A stretch of DNA of 64,000 nt from JAPEKQ01 sp964516845 (GCA_964516845.1 CAZEXP010000005.1:37712-101711); one strand, 5' to 3'. Positions 24,993 through 34,510 are shown, counted from the stretch's first letter. The notes: generated from the sequence alone by a model not told the origin. Made by a program: numbers and translations.

Positions 24993-27900
24993 GTGGCACT
25001 CGTAAACATGACACTGAACGGCACCGATGTGCAGGTCGAGTCGGGGATGACCATCCTCGAGGCGGCGAGCGCGAACGGCATCCGGATCCCGACGCTCTGC
25101 CACGACGAGCAACTCGAGCCGTTTGCATCCTGCTGGATCTGCGCCGTCAAGCTCGAGGGCATGAAACGGTACGTCCCGTCCTGCGGCACGAAGGTTGCCG
25201 AGGGGATGAAGGTCTGGACGGACACCGAGGACGTTCGCGCCGTCAGACGGATGGCGCTCGAGCTCCTGCTCTCGAATCACCGCGGCGATTGCGTTGCCCC
25301 GTGCAAGGAGGCGTGCCCAGCGAGCGTTGACGTCCAGGGGTACATCGCTCTCATCGCTCAGGGGAGATACCGCGACGCGACGAAGCTGGTCAAGCAGGTC
25401 AATCCGTTCCCGCTCTCCATCGGCCGCGTCTGCACGCGCCCGTGCGAGGGGGAGTGCCGGCGGAACGCGGTCGACGGACCGGTCTGCATTGATTACCTGA
25501 AGCGGTTCGCCGCCGACTGGGACATCTCACACCCGGATCCCTACTCGCCGCCGGTCGCACCTCCCAGCGGTCACAAGGTCGCCGCCGTAGGCGCCGGTCC
25601 AGCGAGCCTGACCGCCGCGTACTACCTGGCGCAGGCCGGACACGCCGTGACGATCTTCGAGGCGCTTCCCGATCCGGGCGGCATGCTCCGCTACGGCATT
25701 CCAGAGTACCGGCTGCCGAAGCGCACGCTCGACGACGAGATCGGTCTGATCACGGGGCTCGGTGTCGACGTGAAGTACGGGCAAAGGCTGGGATGCGATT
25801 TCACGCTCAGTGACCTGTTCGATCAGGGCTACGAGGCGGTCTTCCTGGGGCTCGGCGCGATGGCGAGCCGCAAGATGCGCTGTCCGGGCGAGGAGCTTGA
25901 CGGCGTCTGGGCGGGCACGGACTTCCTCGGGAAGATGGGCCTCAACGATCCGCCCGCGGTCGGCAGGCACGTCGCCATCATCGGCGGCGGCAACACCGCG
26001 GTCGATGCCGCACGGACGAGCCTGAGGCTCGGCGCCGAGAAGGTGACCATCGTCTACCGGCGCTCCCGCAAGGAGATGCCGGCGTGGGATGTCGAGGTCG
26101 ACGCGGCGGAGGAGGAGGGGGTCGAGATGCACTTCCTCGCCGCGCCGACGAAGATCGAAGGCGACGGCAGGTGTGAGCGTCTCGAATTCATCCGCATGGA
26201 GCTCGGTGAGCCCGACGAGAGCGGCCGTCGTCGTCCGGTCCCCGTCGAGGGTTCCGAGTCGGTCATAGATGTCGACAACGTCATCGCGGCCATCGGCCAG
26301 CTTCCGAATCTCGACTGCATCCAGAAGACGGCGGAGAAGGATCCCGACTCGCTCGAGGCGAAGCTCGGATTGACGCACTGGGGCACGATCATCGCCGACG
26401 AGAGGTCCGGGCTGACCGCGGTTCCCGGCGTCTTCGCCGGAGGCGATGTGGTCAACGGCGCCGCCACGGCCATCGAGGCCATCGCGGCCGGTGGACGCGC
26501 GGCCGCGGCCATCATTCGCATGTTCCGCGGCGAGGCGGTCGACGCCGTCCCGCCGTACTTCAACATTCAGGAGGAACGCTGGGACAGTTTCCCCGCGGAG
26601 GAACTCGCGGATGTCGTCCGCCAGGAGCGCCAGGAGATGCCGGAGCTTCCGGTCGCCGAGCGCATCAAGACCCTGGATGAGGTCGAACTGGGGCTCACCG
26701 AGGAGCAGGCGCTCGAAGAGACGAAGCGCTGTCTCGAGTGCGGTTGTGCCGAGGGGTTCAGCTGTCAGCTTCGGGATTACGCGGCCGAGTACGGTGTCAC
26801 ACTTGGGCGTTTCAGCGGCGAGGTCGTTTCGGACCCGCCGGACGAGCGCCATCCGTTCATCCGCATCGAGCCGGAGAAGTGCATCATGTGCGGCCGGTGT
26901 ATCCGCATCTGTCAGGATGTTCAGGGCGCATCGGCGCTCGGGTTCTACCGGCGCGGTTTCGTCGCTCAGATGAAGCCCGCGCTGTGCGAGCCGCTGGCGC
27001 AGACCGACTGTGAGTCCTGCGGCCAGTGTGTCGAGTCGTGCCCGACCGGCGCGCTCACTGCGAAGCCCGTGGCCGTCAAGCCGGGTCCGTGGGATCTCGT
27101 GTCGACGGTGTCAACATGCGGCTTCTGCGGCACGGGGTGCTCTGTCGATCTCTGCACGGTGGCGGGAGACCTTGTTTCCATCGCTCCCGCTTCGGGAGTC
27201 GGTGTGAACGAGGGCAACCTCTGTGTCCGCGGACGGTTCGGATTCCGTGGGGCGCTCGGCGAGAGGATCACGGCGCCGCGCGTCAAGGGGAGCGAGTCAT
27301 CGTGGGATCGTGCGCTCGACGCCGCGTCGGAGGGGCTCGCGGGAGGCGCCTTCTTCGGTTCACCGAGGATGACGAACGAGGAGGCGTACGCGCTGATGTC
27401 GCTTGCCGGTGCGTCGGCGGGGGCGACCGGTTCGTTCGGGCTCGCCGGCGAGGGGGCCGTCTTCGGTGCGCTCTCACGCGTGCTCGGACACGCCTCTTCG
27501 ACCGCCACGTACGAGGACGTTCGGAACGCGGATGTCGTGCTCGTCATCGACTCGGACATCGCGGAGGAGCAGACGGTAGCCGCGATATCCGTCCGGAAGG
27601 CGGTCCGGCGAGGCGCTGCCCTCGTTGTGATCGCGGAGCGCGAGACTCGTCTGGCGTCGCTGGCCGATGTGTGGATCCCCGCCGGACGCGACCAGATCGG
27701 CTCAGTTCTCTCCGCGATGATCAACCACGGCCTGGCCGAGGGGTCGATCGACCCTGCGTCGCTGGGATTCAGCGTCTCCGGCCTGGCGGGACTTAAGACA
27801 TCGATCGATGGGATCACGCCGGACGCTCTTGCGTCGAAGGCTGGCATGGCCGTCGATGGCCTGAAGCGCGCCGCGACGCTGTTCTGCGGCGCGGAGCGCG

Positions 27901-28718
27901 CTGTGACCATCGCGAACGCAGCGGCATTTGCGCCCGCGACCGCGTGCGGTGACGCCCATCTGACCGTTGTCCTGGCGACTCTGGCGGGCAGCAGCGGAGG
28001 TGACGGGTCCGGCATCCTCTTCCTGAGGGTGCGCGCGAACGGTCAGGGTCTGTCCGACCTCGGGTTCGAGCCCGCGGGCGGTCTCTGCGGGCCGTCGTGC
28101 TGCGGCAGTGACTCGGGAGACCTCTGGGCGGCTGTCGAGGCGGGGAGGGTCACATCGGCGCTCATCGTCGGCGAGGATCCCGTGGGTGGTGCCGCCGACC
28201 CGGAGAGGGTCAAGGCGGCGCTCGGGAGGCTCGAGCATCTGGTCGTCATGGACAGCGTCGAGACGGCGACGGCGGCGATCGCGGACATCGTGATCCCGAT
28301 GGCCCCGCCGACCGGTGCCGGTGGAAGCTACACGAACAGCGAACACCGCGTTCAGCCGGTTGCGGCGGTGCACGCCGTGTCGGCCGGACGCGCGACATTG
28401 GAGATCCTGGCGACACTGGCGGCGCGTGCCGGCGTCGAGGTCCCGGGCACGGCGGATAAGGCCTACGCGGCCCTCCGTGCCCCGCTCGCGAACCTCGGGA
28501 TGCCCGAGCGACCGGACGGCTCGATTTGGAGCGTCCCGGGTCGCTCCGAGGGGCGTCCCATGGGCGGCGATGCCGCGCTCGCCCCGCCCGACTGCAGAGG
28601 CGGGGAGACCCTGTTCGATCCGCGGTGGACCGACGCCATAGAGGCTCGTTTCTCCAGAATGGCTGAGGAGCAGGGGTTGTCCGACCACGTGGTGCGCCGC
28701 GTGGGAGTTTCAGCTTGA
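24993..28718 (+). CDS. giant StnC/NfnB-like oxidoreductase fused to a NuoG-like molybdopterin domain
   Basis: A 1241-residue multidomain redox protein. Residues 1-80 form a 2Fe-2S ferredoxin (Cys36, 47, 50, 64). Next come GltD-type N-terminal clusters (CVAPCKEACPASV, CTRPCEGEC) and an FAD/NADPH reductase (AAVGAGPASLTAAYYLAQAG, IIGGGNTAVDAARTSLRLG). After CLECGC come two ferredoxin clusters (CIMCGRCIRICQDV, CESCGQCVESCPTGAL). The last 530 residues are a molybdopterin-oxidoreductase domain with the cluster motif CGFCGTGCSVDLC. I see no active-site Cys or in-frame TGA where formate dehydrogenases have Cys/Sec, and no [FeFe] H-cluster domain. It likely exchanges NADPH, NADH and ferredoxin electrons. 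The GTG start has AGGAGAG seven bases upstream. Confidence 0.88.
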   Translation: MALVNMTLNGTDVQVESGMTILEAASANGIRIPTLCHDEQLEPFASCWICAVKLEGMKRYVPSCGTKVAEGMKVWTDTEDVRAVRRMALELLLSNHRGDCVAPCKEACPASVDVQGYIALIAQGRYRDATKLVKQVNPFPLSIGRVCTRPCEGECRRNAVDGPVCIDYLKRFAADWDISHPDPYSPPVAPPSGHKVAAVGAGPASLTAAYYLAQAGHAVTIFEALPDPGGMLRYGIPEYRLPKRTLDDEIGLITGLGVDVKYGQRLGCDFTLSDLFDQGYEAVFLGLGAMASRKMRCPGEELDGVWAGTDFLGKMGLNDPPAVGRHVAIIGGGNTAVDAARTSLRLGAEKVTIVYRRSRKEMPAWDVEVDAAEEEGVEMHFLAAPTKIEGDGRCERLEFIRMELGEPDESGRRRPVPVEGSESVIDVDNVIAAIGQLPNLDCIQKTAEKDPDSLEAKLGLTHWGTIIADERSGLTAVPGVFAGGDVVNGAATAIEAIAAGGRAAAAIIRMFRGEAVDAVPPYFNIQEERWDSFPAEELADVVRQERQEMPELPVAERIKTLDEVELGLTEEQALEETKRCLECGCAEGFSCQLRDYAAEYGVTLGRFSGEVVSDPPDERHPFIRIEPEKCIMCGRCIRICQDVQGASALGFYRRGFVAQMKPALCEPLAQTDCESCGQCVESCPTGALTAKPVAVKPGPWDLVSTVSTCGFCGTGCSVDLCTVAGDLVSIAPASGVGVNEGNLCVRGRFGFRGALGERITAPRVKGSESSWDRALDAASEGLAGGAFFGSPRMTNEEAYALMSLAGASAGATGSFGLAGEGAVFGALSRVLGHASSTATYEDVRNADVVLVIDSDIAEEQTVAAISVRKAVRRGAALVVIAERETRLASLADVWIPAGRDQIGSVLSAMINHGLAEGSIDPASLGFSVSGLAGLKTSIDGITPDALASKAGMAVDGLKRAATLFCGAERAVTIANAAAFAPATACGDAHLTVVLATLAGSSGGDGSGILFLRVRANGQGLSDLGFEPAGGLCGPSCCGSDSGDLWAAVEAGRVTSALIVGEDPVGGAADPERVKAALGRLEHLVVMDSVETATAAIADIVIPMAPPTGAGGSYTNSEHRVQPVAAVHAVSAGRATLEILATLAARAGVEVPGTADKAYAALRAPLANLGMPERPDGSIWSVPGRSEGRPMGGDAALAPPDCRGGETLFDPRWTDAIEARFSRMAEEQGLSDHVVRRVGVSA

Positions 28719-28743
28719 CTTGGTTCCCCTGTCTCTCTAGGAT
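28715..28743 (+). promoter_or_regulatory. promoter of the rpmF-fatty acid operon
   Basis: TTGACT (28715-28720), 17 nt, TAGGAT (28738-28743). The -35 box contains the stop codon of the upstream gene. The predicted start is near 28750. Confidence 0.75.
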
Positions 28744-28759
28744 AGAAGGGCTCGGTGTG

Positions 28760-28789
28760 CGGCAGGGGTTCCTCCAGGGATCCCTGCCG
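28760..28789 (+). promoter_or_regulatory. leader hairpin upstream of rpmF
   Basis: Arms CGGCAGGG (28760-28767) and CCCTGCCG (28782-28789). It lies in the predicted 5' leader about 50 nt before the L32 start, with no T-run. It could be a control element for ribosomal or lipid genes, or a weak attenuator. Confidence 0.45.
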
Positions 28790-28837
28790 GCGCTATCGGC
28801 AAATTCGTACTACACCACTTGAGTTCATGGAGGAAGC

Positions 28838-29026
28838 ATGGCAGTCCCAAAGAGGCGCAGTTCCAAAACACGAGGCAAGAAGCGCCGGACGCACAAGAAG
28901 GTGTCTGCGCCGGCGGTGTCGACGTGTTCGTCGTGCGGCGAGTCCAAGCTGCCGCATCGCATGTGTCCGCACTGCGGAACCTATAACGGTCGCGAGATTC
29001 TCCCCGAGGTCAAGGAGAGCGAGTAG
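28838..29026 (+). CDS. rpmF: 50S ribosomal protein L32
   Basis: A 62-residue zinc-ribbon ribosomal protein. It starts MAVPKRRSSKTRGKKRRTHK and has the zinc cysteines CSSCGE and CPHCGTYNGRE. GGAGG stands before the ATG. The rpmF-plsX-fabH order is conserved in many bacteria and couples ribosome and membrane-lipid synthesis. The intact cysteines mark the zinc-bound form rather than a Cys-less paralogue. Confidence 0.97.
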   Translation: MAVPKRRSSKTRGKKRRTHKKVSAPAVSTCSSCGESKLPHRMCPHCGTYNGREILPEVKESE

Positions 29027-29027
29027 G

Positions 29028-30068
29028 GTGTCTCTGAGTTCCGGAACCACCTCCACGGAAGGCTGCGCGAAGGCCGGTCGCCCCGTGCGGATCGCCGTCG
29101 ACGCGATGGGTGGAGAGAACGCTCCGGGCGCGGAGGTCGAGGGTGCGATCACGGCCGTGCGTGGAGCGGCGGGGTCTCTTGAGGTCGTGCTCGTCGGCCA
29201 GACCGATGTGCTCGAGGCGGAGCTCGCCCGACAGGGGGTCGGGGGGCTGCCGGTGAGCATCGTGCACGCGGACGAGATCATCACGATGCATGAATCCCCC
29301 GCCGATGCCGTCAGGCGCAAGCGGGGGTCTTCTATTGTCGTCGCGGCCGGGCTTCACAAGTCCGGCGCCGTCGACGGTCTCGTCAGCGCCGGCAACACCG
29401 GCGCTGTCGTCGCGTCCAGCCTGCTCGGACTCGGGATGCTCCCGAACGTTCGGCGTCCCGCGATCGCGAGTTTCTTCCCGGCGCTCGGTGAGCCGGCCGT
29501 CGTTCTCGACGTGGGCGCGAGCGTCGATTGCCGGCCGTCCGACTTGCTCGAGTTCGCGGTGATGGGCAGCGCGTACGTGCAGGATGTGCTCGAACGCGAA
29601 CGCCCGCGCGTCGCGCTGATGAACGTCGGTGAGGAGCCATCGAAGGGCAACGAGGTCACGCAGGCTGCATACAAGCTGATCGACGGCAGCCCGCTCAACT
29701 TCATCGGCAATGTCGAGGGCCGCGACCTGATGACGGGCGCCGCCGACGTTGTCGTCTGCGACGGGTTCGTCGGCAACGTCATGCTCAAGGTCATAGAGAG
29801 CGTTCTCTATGTTCTGCCTCGCTTCTTCACCGGCAGCGATGCGAAGAAGATAGACATGGACGGGATACGCAAGCAATTCGACTACGAGGAGTACGGGGGC
29901 GCGCCGCTTCTCGGTGTGAACGGCGTGGTCATCATCGCCCACGGTGGTTCCTCCGGCAAGGCGATCAAGAACGCCGTGCTGATGGCGGCGCGATTCGTAG
30001 AGAAGAACCTCGGCGGCACTATCGTCGAGCAGTTGAGAGAGGTGGCGATCAGCGATGGCAGCGAATGA
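29028..30068 (+). CDS. plsX: phosphate acyltransferase PlsX
   Basis: Converts acyl-ACP to acyl-phosphate, the first step of phospholipid synthesis with PlsY. The protein shows RIAVDAMGGENAPG, DGLVSAGNTGA, LDVGASVDCRP, NVGEEPSKGNE and VCDGFVGNVMLK. The GTG at 29028 has AAGGAG about ten bases upstream and yields 346 residues. A second GTG at 29082, where homologues usually begin, lacks a ribosome-binding site. The 3' end overlaps fabH by 14 nt. Confidence 0.94.
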   Translation: MSLSSGTTSTEGCAKAGRPVRIAVDAMGGENAPGAEVEGAITAVRGAAGSLEVVLVGQTDVLEAELARQGVGGLPVSIVHADEIITMHESPADAVRRKRGSSIVVAAGLHKSGAVDGLVSAGNTGAVVASSLLGLGMLPNVRRPAIASFFPALGEPAVVLDVGASVDCRPSDLLEFAVMGSAYVQDVLERERPRVALMNVGEEPSKGNEVTQAAYKLIDGSPLNFIGNVEGRDLMTGAADVVVCDGFVGNVMLKVIESVLYVLPRFFTGSDAKKIDMDGIRKQFDYEEYGGAPLLGVNGVVIIAHGGSSGKAIKNAVLMAARFVEKNLGGTIVEQLREVAISDGSE

Positions 30069-31047
30069 GCGAAACGCGCGCATCACGAGCCTCGGGATGT
30101 ACGTTCCTCCCAAGGTGATGACGAACGCGGATTTCGAAAAGCTCGTCGATACGACCGATGAATGGATCGTTCAGATGACGGGCATGAAGGAACGGCACTA
30201 CATCGAGGGGGACGAAGCGACCTCCGATATGGCGTCCAGGGCGGCGACGGAAGCGCTCGAGCGGGCCGGCGTTGCGCCCGAGGATGTTCAGATGATCCTC
30301 GTCGCCACGGCGACGCCCGATATGCTCTTTCCGTCGACGGCGTGTCTGACCCAGTACAAGATCGGCGCGAGCAACGCGTTCGCGTTCGATATCAGCGCCG
30401 GCTGCTCGGGGTTCATCTACGGGACCGTCATCGCGTCGCAGTTTGTTCGCCAGGGCACGGTCGACACGGCGCTGGTCATCGGCGCCGAGAGCCTGACGCG
30501 ATTCACCGACATGACCGATCGGTCGACGTGCGTCCTCTTCGGGGATGGAGCGGGCGCCGCGGTCTTCCAGGCGTGCGAGCCCGGGCGCGGTCTTGTCGAC
30601 CACTACATTCAGAGCGACGGGAAGCTCGCCGGGCTTCTCACGTGTCCGGCCGGCGGTTCGAAGACCCCGGCGTCGTACGCGACGGTCGATGCTCGTGACC
30701 ACAGCATCCGCATGATCGGCAACAAGGTCTACGTTAACGCCGTGCGTGCCATGAGCGACTCCGTCATGAAGGTGCTCGATCAGCAGGGGCTGACCGGCGA
30801 TGATCTCGACATCCTCTTTCCGCATCAGGCGAACATCCGCATCATCACATCCGTGGCCGAGCGTGCGGGCCTGCCGATGGACAAGGTCTACGTCAACATT
30901 CACAAATACGGAAACACCTCGGCCGCGTCGATCCCTCTGGCCATGTACGAGGCGCTCGAGGACGGCAGTCTCAAGGAGGGCATGCTCGCGGGAGCCGTCG
31001 CCTTCGGCGCAGGGTTCACGTGGGGTTCGACCCTCATGCGCTGGTAG
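30055..31047 (+). CDS. fabH: beta-ketoacyl-ACP synthase III
   Basis: Condenses acetyl-CoA with malonyl-ACP to start fatty acid synthesis. The 330-residue protein carries the Cys-His-Asn catalytic set: DISAGCSGFIYG, FPHQANIRI and KYGNTSAAS. It also has GDGAGAAVF. The 14-nt overlap with plsX indicates coupled translation. Confidence 0.95.
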   Translation: MAANERNARITSLGMYVPPKVMTNADFEKLVDTTDEWIVQMTGMKERHYIEGDEATSDMASRAATEALERAGVAPEDVQMILVATATPDMLFPSTACLTQYKIGASNAFAFDISAGCSGFIYGTVIASQFVRQGTVDTALVIGAESLTRFTDMTDRSTCVLFGDGAGAAVFQACEPGRGLVDHYIQSDGKLAGLLTCPAGGSKTPASYATVDARDHSIRMIGNKVYVNAVRAMSDSVMKVLDQQGLTGDDLDILFPHQANIRIITSVAERAGLPMDKVYVNIHKYGNTSAASIPLAMYEALEDGSLKEGMLAGAVAFGAGFTWGSTLMRW

Positions 31048-31072
31048 CGGCTGTCGCTGATGCGACCGCTAG

Positions 31073-31093
31073 GCGGAGTGCTGCGCACTCCGC
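31073..31093 (+). repeat. 9-bp hairpin in the fabH-fabD gap
   Basis: Arms GCGGAGTGC (31073-31081) and GCACTCCGC (31085-31093) with a 3-nt loop and no T-run. It is one of the recurring intra-operon hairpins. Confidence 0.5.
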
Positions 31094-31115
31094 AGCACGG
31101 GAGTAGCTGACACAC

Positions 31116-32039
31116 ATGAATCGTATTGCGTTTCTGTTTCCCGGGCAGGGTTCGCAGGCCGTTGGCATGGCTGTCGATCTCTTCGAGAGTTCGCCGGCCG
31201 TCCGCGAGGTCTACGAACGCGCGTCAGACGCCATCGACGTGGACCTCGCTGAGCTCACCTTCAAGGGGCCGGACGAGGAGCTCGCCAAGACCATCAACAC
31301 GCAGCCGGCGCTTCTGACGGCGGGCATCGCCGCGCACACGGTTCTTCTCGAGAGAGGTCTTGAGCCGTGGGCCGTGGCGGGGCACAGTCTCGGTGAGTAC
31401 ACGGCGCTCGTCGCGGCGCGAAGCCTTACGCTCGAAGACGGAGTGCGCGCCGTGCGTGAACGAGGCCGCCTGATGTACGAGGCTGGTCTTGCCGTGCCCG
31501 GGGCGATGGCCGCCATCATTGGGCTCGACGCCGCGACGTTGGATGCGGTCGTCGAGGAGGCTCGGACCACGGGAATCGTCCAGGCCGCCAACTACAATTC
31601 GCCGACGCAGATCGTCATATCCGGTGAGGTGGAGGCCGTCCGGTCCGCGATGGCGCTTGCGACCGCACGTGGGGCGCAGCGCGCTATCGAGCTCAAGGTG
31701 AGCGGTGCCTTTCACAGCGAGCTTCTTGAGGATGCCAGAGTCGGCATGGAGTCGTTCCTCGGTCGCATCGTCTTCGCGAAGCCCCAGGCGATCTTCATCG
31801 CCAATGTGACCGGCTGCGCCGTCGACGATCCCGACGAGATCCGTGCCCGACTTGTCGAACAGGTCGTCAGCCCCGTTCGCTGGGTCACGAGCATGATGAC
31901 GCTGGCGGACCTGGGCGCCGTCCAGGCCATCGAGGTCGGTCCGGGGAACGTTCTCCGCGGCCTGATGCGGAAGATCGCCCCGGCGGTCCCGACCGCGGGC
32001 GGTGGAAAGCTCGAGGACATCGCCAAACTGATGTCCTAG
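31116..32039 (+). CDS. fabD: malonyl-CoA:ACP transacylase
   Basis: Loads malonate from CoA onto ACP. The 307-residue protein shows FLFPGQGSQAVGMA, the nucleophile elbow AGHSLGEYTAL, an acyl-binding Arg in AVRERGRLM, and the catalytic-His region SGAFHSELL. It lies in the standard fab operon order between fabH and fabG. Confidence 0.95.
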   Translation: MNRIAFLFPGQGSQAVGMAVDLFESSPAVREVYERASDAIDVDLAELTFKGPDEELAKTINTQPALLTAGIAAHTVLLERGLEPWAVAGHSLGEYTALVAARSLTLEDGVRAVRERGRLMYEAGLAVPGAMAAIIGLDAATLDAVVEEARTTGIVQAANYNSPTQIVISGEVEAVRSAMALATARGAQRAIELKVSGAFHSELLEDARVGMESFLGRIVFAKPQAIFIANVTGCAVDDPDEIRARLVEQVVSPVRWVTSMMTLADLGAVQAIEVGPGNVLRGLMRKIAPAVPTAGGGKLEDIAKLMS

Positions 32040-32052
32040 AGGAGGTCCACAC

Positions 32053-32793
32053 GTGAGATTCACGAATCGCAAGGCGGTCATAACAGGCGGAGGGTCGGGT
32101 ATCGGCCGGGTCATCGCGCTCAAGCTGGCGGGAGAGGGCGCCGCTGTCGGCGTTGTGGATATCGACCTTGAGGCGGCCCGCAGAGTGATTTCGGAGATCG
32201 AGGCGGCCGGCGGCAGCGGCGCGGCCTTCGCGCTCGACGTGGGGGATGCGGAAGCGGTTGCTGCGACGATGAAGGCGGTCGCGGAGGCGCTTGGCGGCAT
32301 CGACATCCTCGTCAATAATGCCGGCATCACGCGCGACAACCTGTTGATCCGCATGTCACCCGATGACTGGGACCTTGTGCTCAAGGTCAACCTCAAGGGC
32401 GCCTTCAACTGCACCCGCGCCGCCGTGCGTCCGATGATGTCAGCCCGATGGGGGCGCATCATCAATATCGCGTCAGTGATCGGGCAGATGGGAAACGTCG
32501 GACAGGCGAACTACGCCGCCTCGAAGGCCGGTCTCGTCGCGCTGACGAAGACCACGGCGCGGGAGTTCGCGTCGCGGAACATCACGGCCAACGCAGTTGC
32601 GCCGGGGTTCATCCAGACTCCAATGACCGAACGGCTGTCCGACAAGGTCATCGAGGGCCTCGCGGACAAGATCCTTCTCAAGCGGCTCGGGACGCCGGAG
32701 GACGTGGCAAATCTGGTTGCATTTCTGGCATCGGATGATGCAGACTACATCACCGCTCAGACGGTCAACGTGGACGGTGGCATGGCCTGGTAG
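32053..32793 (+). CDS. fabG: 3-oxoacyl-ACP reductase
   Basis: NADPH-dependent reduction of 3-oxoacyl-ACP. A 246-residue classical SDR with TGGGSGIGRVIALKLA, NNAG, catalytic Ser in INIASVIGQ and YxxxK in YAASKAGL, ending VDGGMAW. The GTG start at 32053 has GAGGAGGTCC upstream. It lies 13 nt after fabD. Confidence 0.95.
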   Translation: MRFTNRKAVITGGGSGIGRVIALKLAGEGAAVGVVDIDLEAARRVISEIEAAGGSGAAFALDVGDAEAVAATMKAVAEALGGIDILVNNAGITRDNLLIRMSPDDWDLVLKVNLKGAFNCTRAAVRPMMSARWGRIINIASVIGQMGNVGQANYAASKAGLVALTKTTAREFASRNITANAVAPGFIQTPMTERLSDKVIEGLADKILLKRLGTPEDVANLVAFLASDDADYITAQTVNVDGGMAW

Positions 32794-32837
32794 GCATGCC
32801 GGCCGGAAGCAGATGAAGATCACGAAGGGAGCAGGGC

Positions 32838-33080
32838 ATGGCAGACGTTGCTGGAAAGGTCAAGCAGGTCATTGCTGAGAAGCTGCAGATCGACGCTGAA
32901 CAGGTCACGATGGAGGCCATGATCGTCGAGGACCTCGGCGCCGATTCGCTCGAGCAGGCCGACATTCTGTTCTCGCTCGAGGACGAATTCGGTATCACCG
33001 CTGACGACACGGATGAGGCCGAGGGTCTCAAGACGGTCGCCGACATCGTTGCCTACCTTGAGAAGAAGGTGAGCGCGTAG
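32838..33080 (+). CDS. acpP: acyl carrier protein
   Basis: An 80-residue acidic four-helix carrier. The phosphopantetheine serine is in GADSLEQADIL. CoaD, which makes the CoA precursor of this group, is also in the window. A terminator-like hairpin follows the stop, so acpP may be made in excess of the genes after it, as is common. Confidence 0.96.
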   Translation: MADVAGKVKQVIAEKLQIDAEQVTMEAMIVEDLGADSLEQADILFSLEDEFGITADDTDEAEGLKTVADIVAYLEKKVSA

Positions 33081-33096
33081 AGCGGAACTGCGAGTC

Positions 33097-33134
33097 AACG
33101 CCGCGGTTTCGCTCTCGGGCGGAGCCGCGGCGTT
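33097..33134 (+). terminator. terminator-like hairpin after acpP
   Basis: Perfect 10-bp arms AACGCCGCGG (33097-33106) and CCGCGGCGTT (33125-33134), followed by TCTGTCTTG. The tail is only moderately T-rich, so partial read-through into fabF is expected. Confidence 0.6.
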
Positions 33135-33244
33135 CTGTCTTGCGGGTGTGCTCGGGACGAAGGTGAGTCAGGACCGGACCGGTCCGGGCGTCCCCGCGAG
33201 CGGAGAATGTTCGACGAAACAGACAGCGAGGAAGAAGGAACTGG

Positions 33245-34495
33245 ATGGGAAGCATGTCGAGAAGAGTAGTGGTCACCGGCATTGGCGCCGTCACTCCGCT
33301 CGGACTGGACGTTGAGTCGACGTGGAGCGCGCTTTTGGCCGGGAAGAGCGGCGCCGGCACGATCGCGCAGTTTGACGCCTCGAGCCTCCCTGTTCGCATT
33401 GCGTGCGAACTCAATGGGTTCGACGTGGACGAATGGATCGACAAACGCGAGTCTCGGAAGATGGACCCGAGCGTGCACTACGGCGTGGCCGCGGCTCTGA
33501 CGGCCTGGAAGGACTCCGGGCTCGCCGATTCCGGCTTTGATGCTCGCCGGGTCGGAGCGATCATAGGCTCCGGGGTGGGAGGCATCCAGACGCTCGAGGC
33601 TCAGCACACCGTGCTCATGGAGAAGGGGCCGCGCAGGATCAGCCCGTTCTTCATCCCGATGCTCATTCCTGATATGTCGTCGGGTGTGGTGTCTATCATG
33701 CTGGGACTCAAGGGCCCCAACTTCGCAACGGTGTCCGCCTGCTCGTCAGGCGCGCACGCGATCGGCACGGCTTTTCGTGCGATCCAGCACGGGGACGCCG
33801 ACGCGATCGTGACCGGTGGCACCGAGGCGGCGATCAGCCCATTGTCAGTGAGCGGTTTCGCCGCGATGCGAGCGATCTCGTCGAGGAACGACGAGCCCGA
33901 GCGGGCATCACGCCCGTTCGACGCCGAACGAGATGGCTTCGTCCTGGGCGAGGGCGCCGGCATCGTTGTGGTCGAGGAATTCGAGCACGCGAAGAAGCGC
34001 GGTGCCACGATCTATGCGGAGCTCAAGGGCTACGGAGCGACTGGGGATGCGTTTCACATGACCGCGCCCGCGCCGGACGGCGCCGGGATGGCGTCGGCGA
34101 TGGCGACCGCTGTTGCGGACGCCGGACTCGCAGCCGATGACGTGCAGTACATCAACGCCCACGGCACGTCGACGCCGCTGAACGACAAGCTTGAGACGGC
34201 GGCGATCAAGGCCGTGTTCGGATCGCACGCCAGGAAACTTGCCATCTCATCGACGAAGTCGATGACGGGGCATCTTCTCGGTGCGGCGGGCGGCGTCGAG
34301 TTCGTCATAGGCGTGCTGGTTATCGGGCGTTCGGTCATACCACCCACGATCAACTACGAGAATCCGGATCCGGAGTGCGATCTCGACTATGTTCCCAACG
34401 AACCTCGCGAGGCGGACGTGAAGAACGTCCTCAGCAACTCGTTCGGTTTCGGCGGCCACAACTGTGCGCTCGTCGTCTCCAGGTTCGAGAGTTAG
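33245..34495 (+). CDS. fabF: beta-ketoacyl-ACP synthase II
   Basis: The elongating condensing enzyme. The 416-residue protein shows the active-site Cys in VSACSSGAHAIG, His in NAHGTSTPLND and His in KSMTGHLLGAAGG, with NSFGFGGHN near the end. Two starts are possible, ATG 33245 and ATG 33254; the first has AAGGAA nearby. The 164-nt gap after acpP holds the hairpin above and no clear promoter. Confidence 0.95.
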   Translation: MGSMSRRVVVTGIGAVTPLGLDVESTWSALLAGKSGAGTIAQFDASSLPVRIACELNGFDVDEWIDKRESRKMDPSVHYGVAAALTAWKDSGLADSGFDARRVGAIIGSGVGGIQTLEAQHTVLMEKGPRRISPFFIPMLIPDMSSGVVSIMLGLKGPNFATVSACSSGAHAIGTAFRAIQHGDADAIVTGGTEAAISPLSVSGFAAMRAISSRNDEPERASRPFDAERDGFVLGEGAGIVVVEEFEHAKKRGATIYAELKGYGATGDAFHMTAPAPDGAGMASAMATAVADAGLAADDVQYINAHGTSTPLNDKLETAAIKAVFGSHARKLAISSTKSMTGHLLGAAGGVEFVIGVLVIGRSVIPPTINYENPDPECDLDYVPNEPREADVKNVLSNSFGFGGHNCALVVSRFES

Positions 34496-34510
34496 CCGGG
34501 ACAACAGCGG

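Noticed and set aside
24993..28718. [FeFe] hydrogenase or selenocysteine formate dehydrogenase
   Set aside because: There is no H-cluster cysteine pattern and no in-frame TGA. The molybdopterin-type domain lacks the expected Cys/Sec after the cluster motif.
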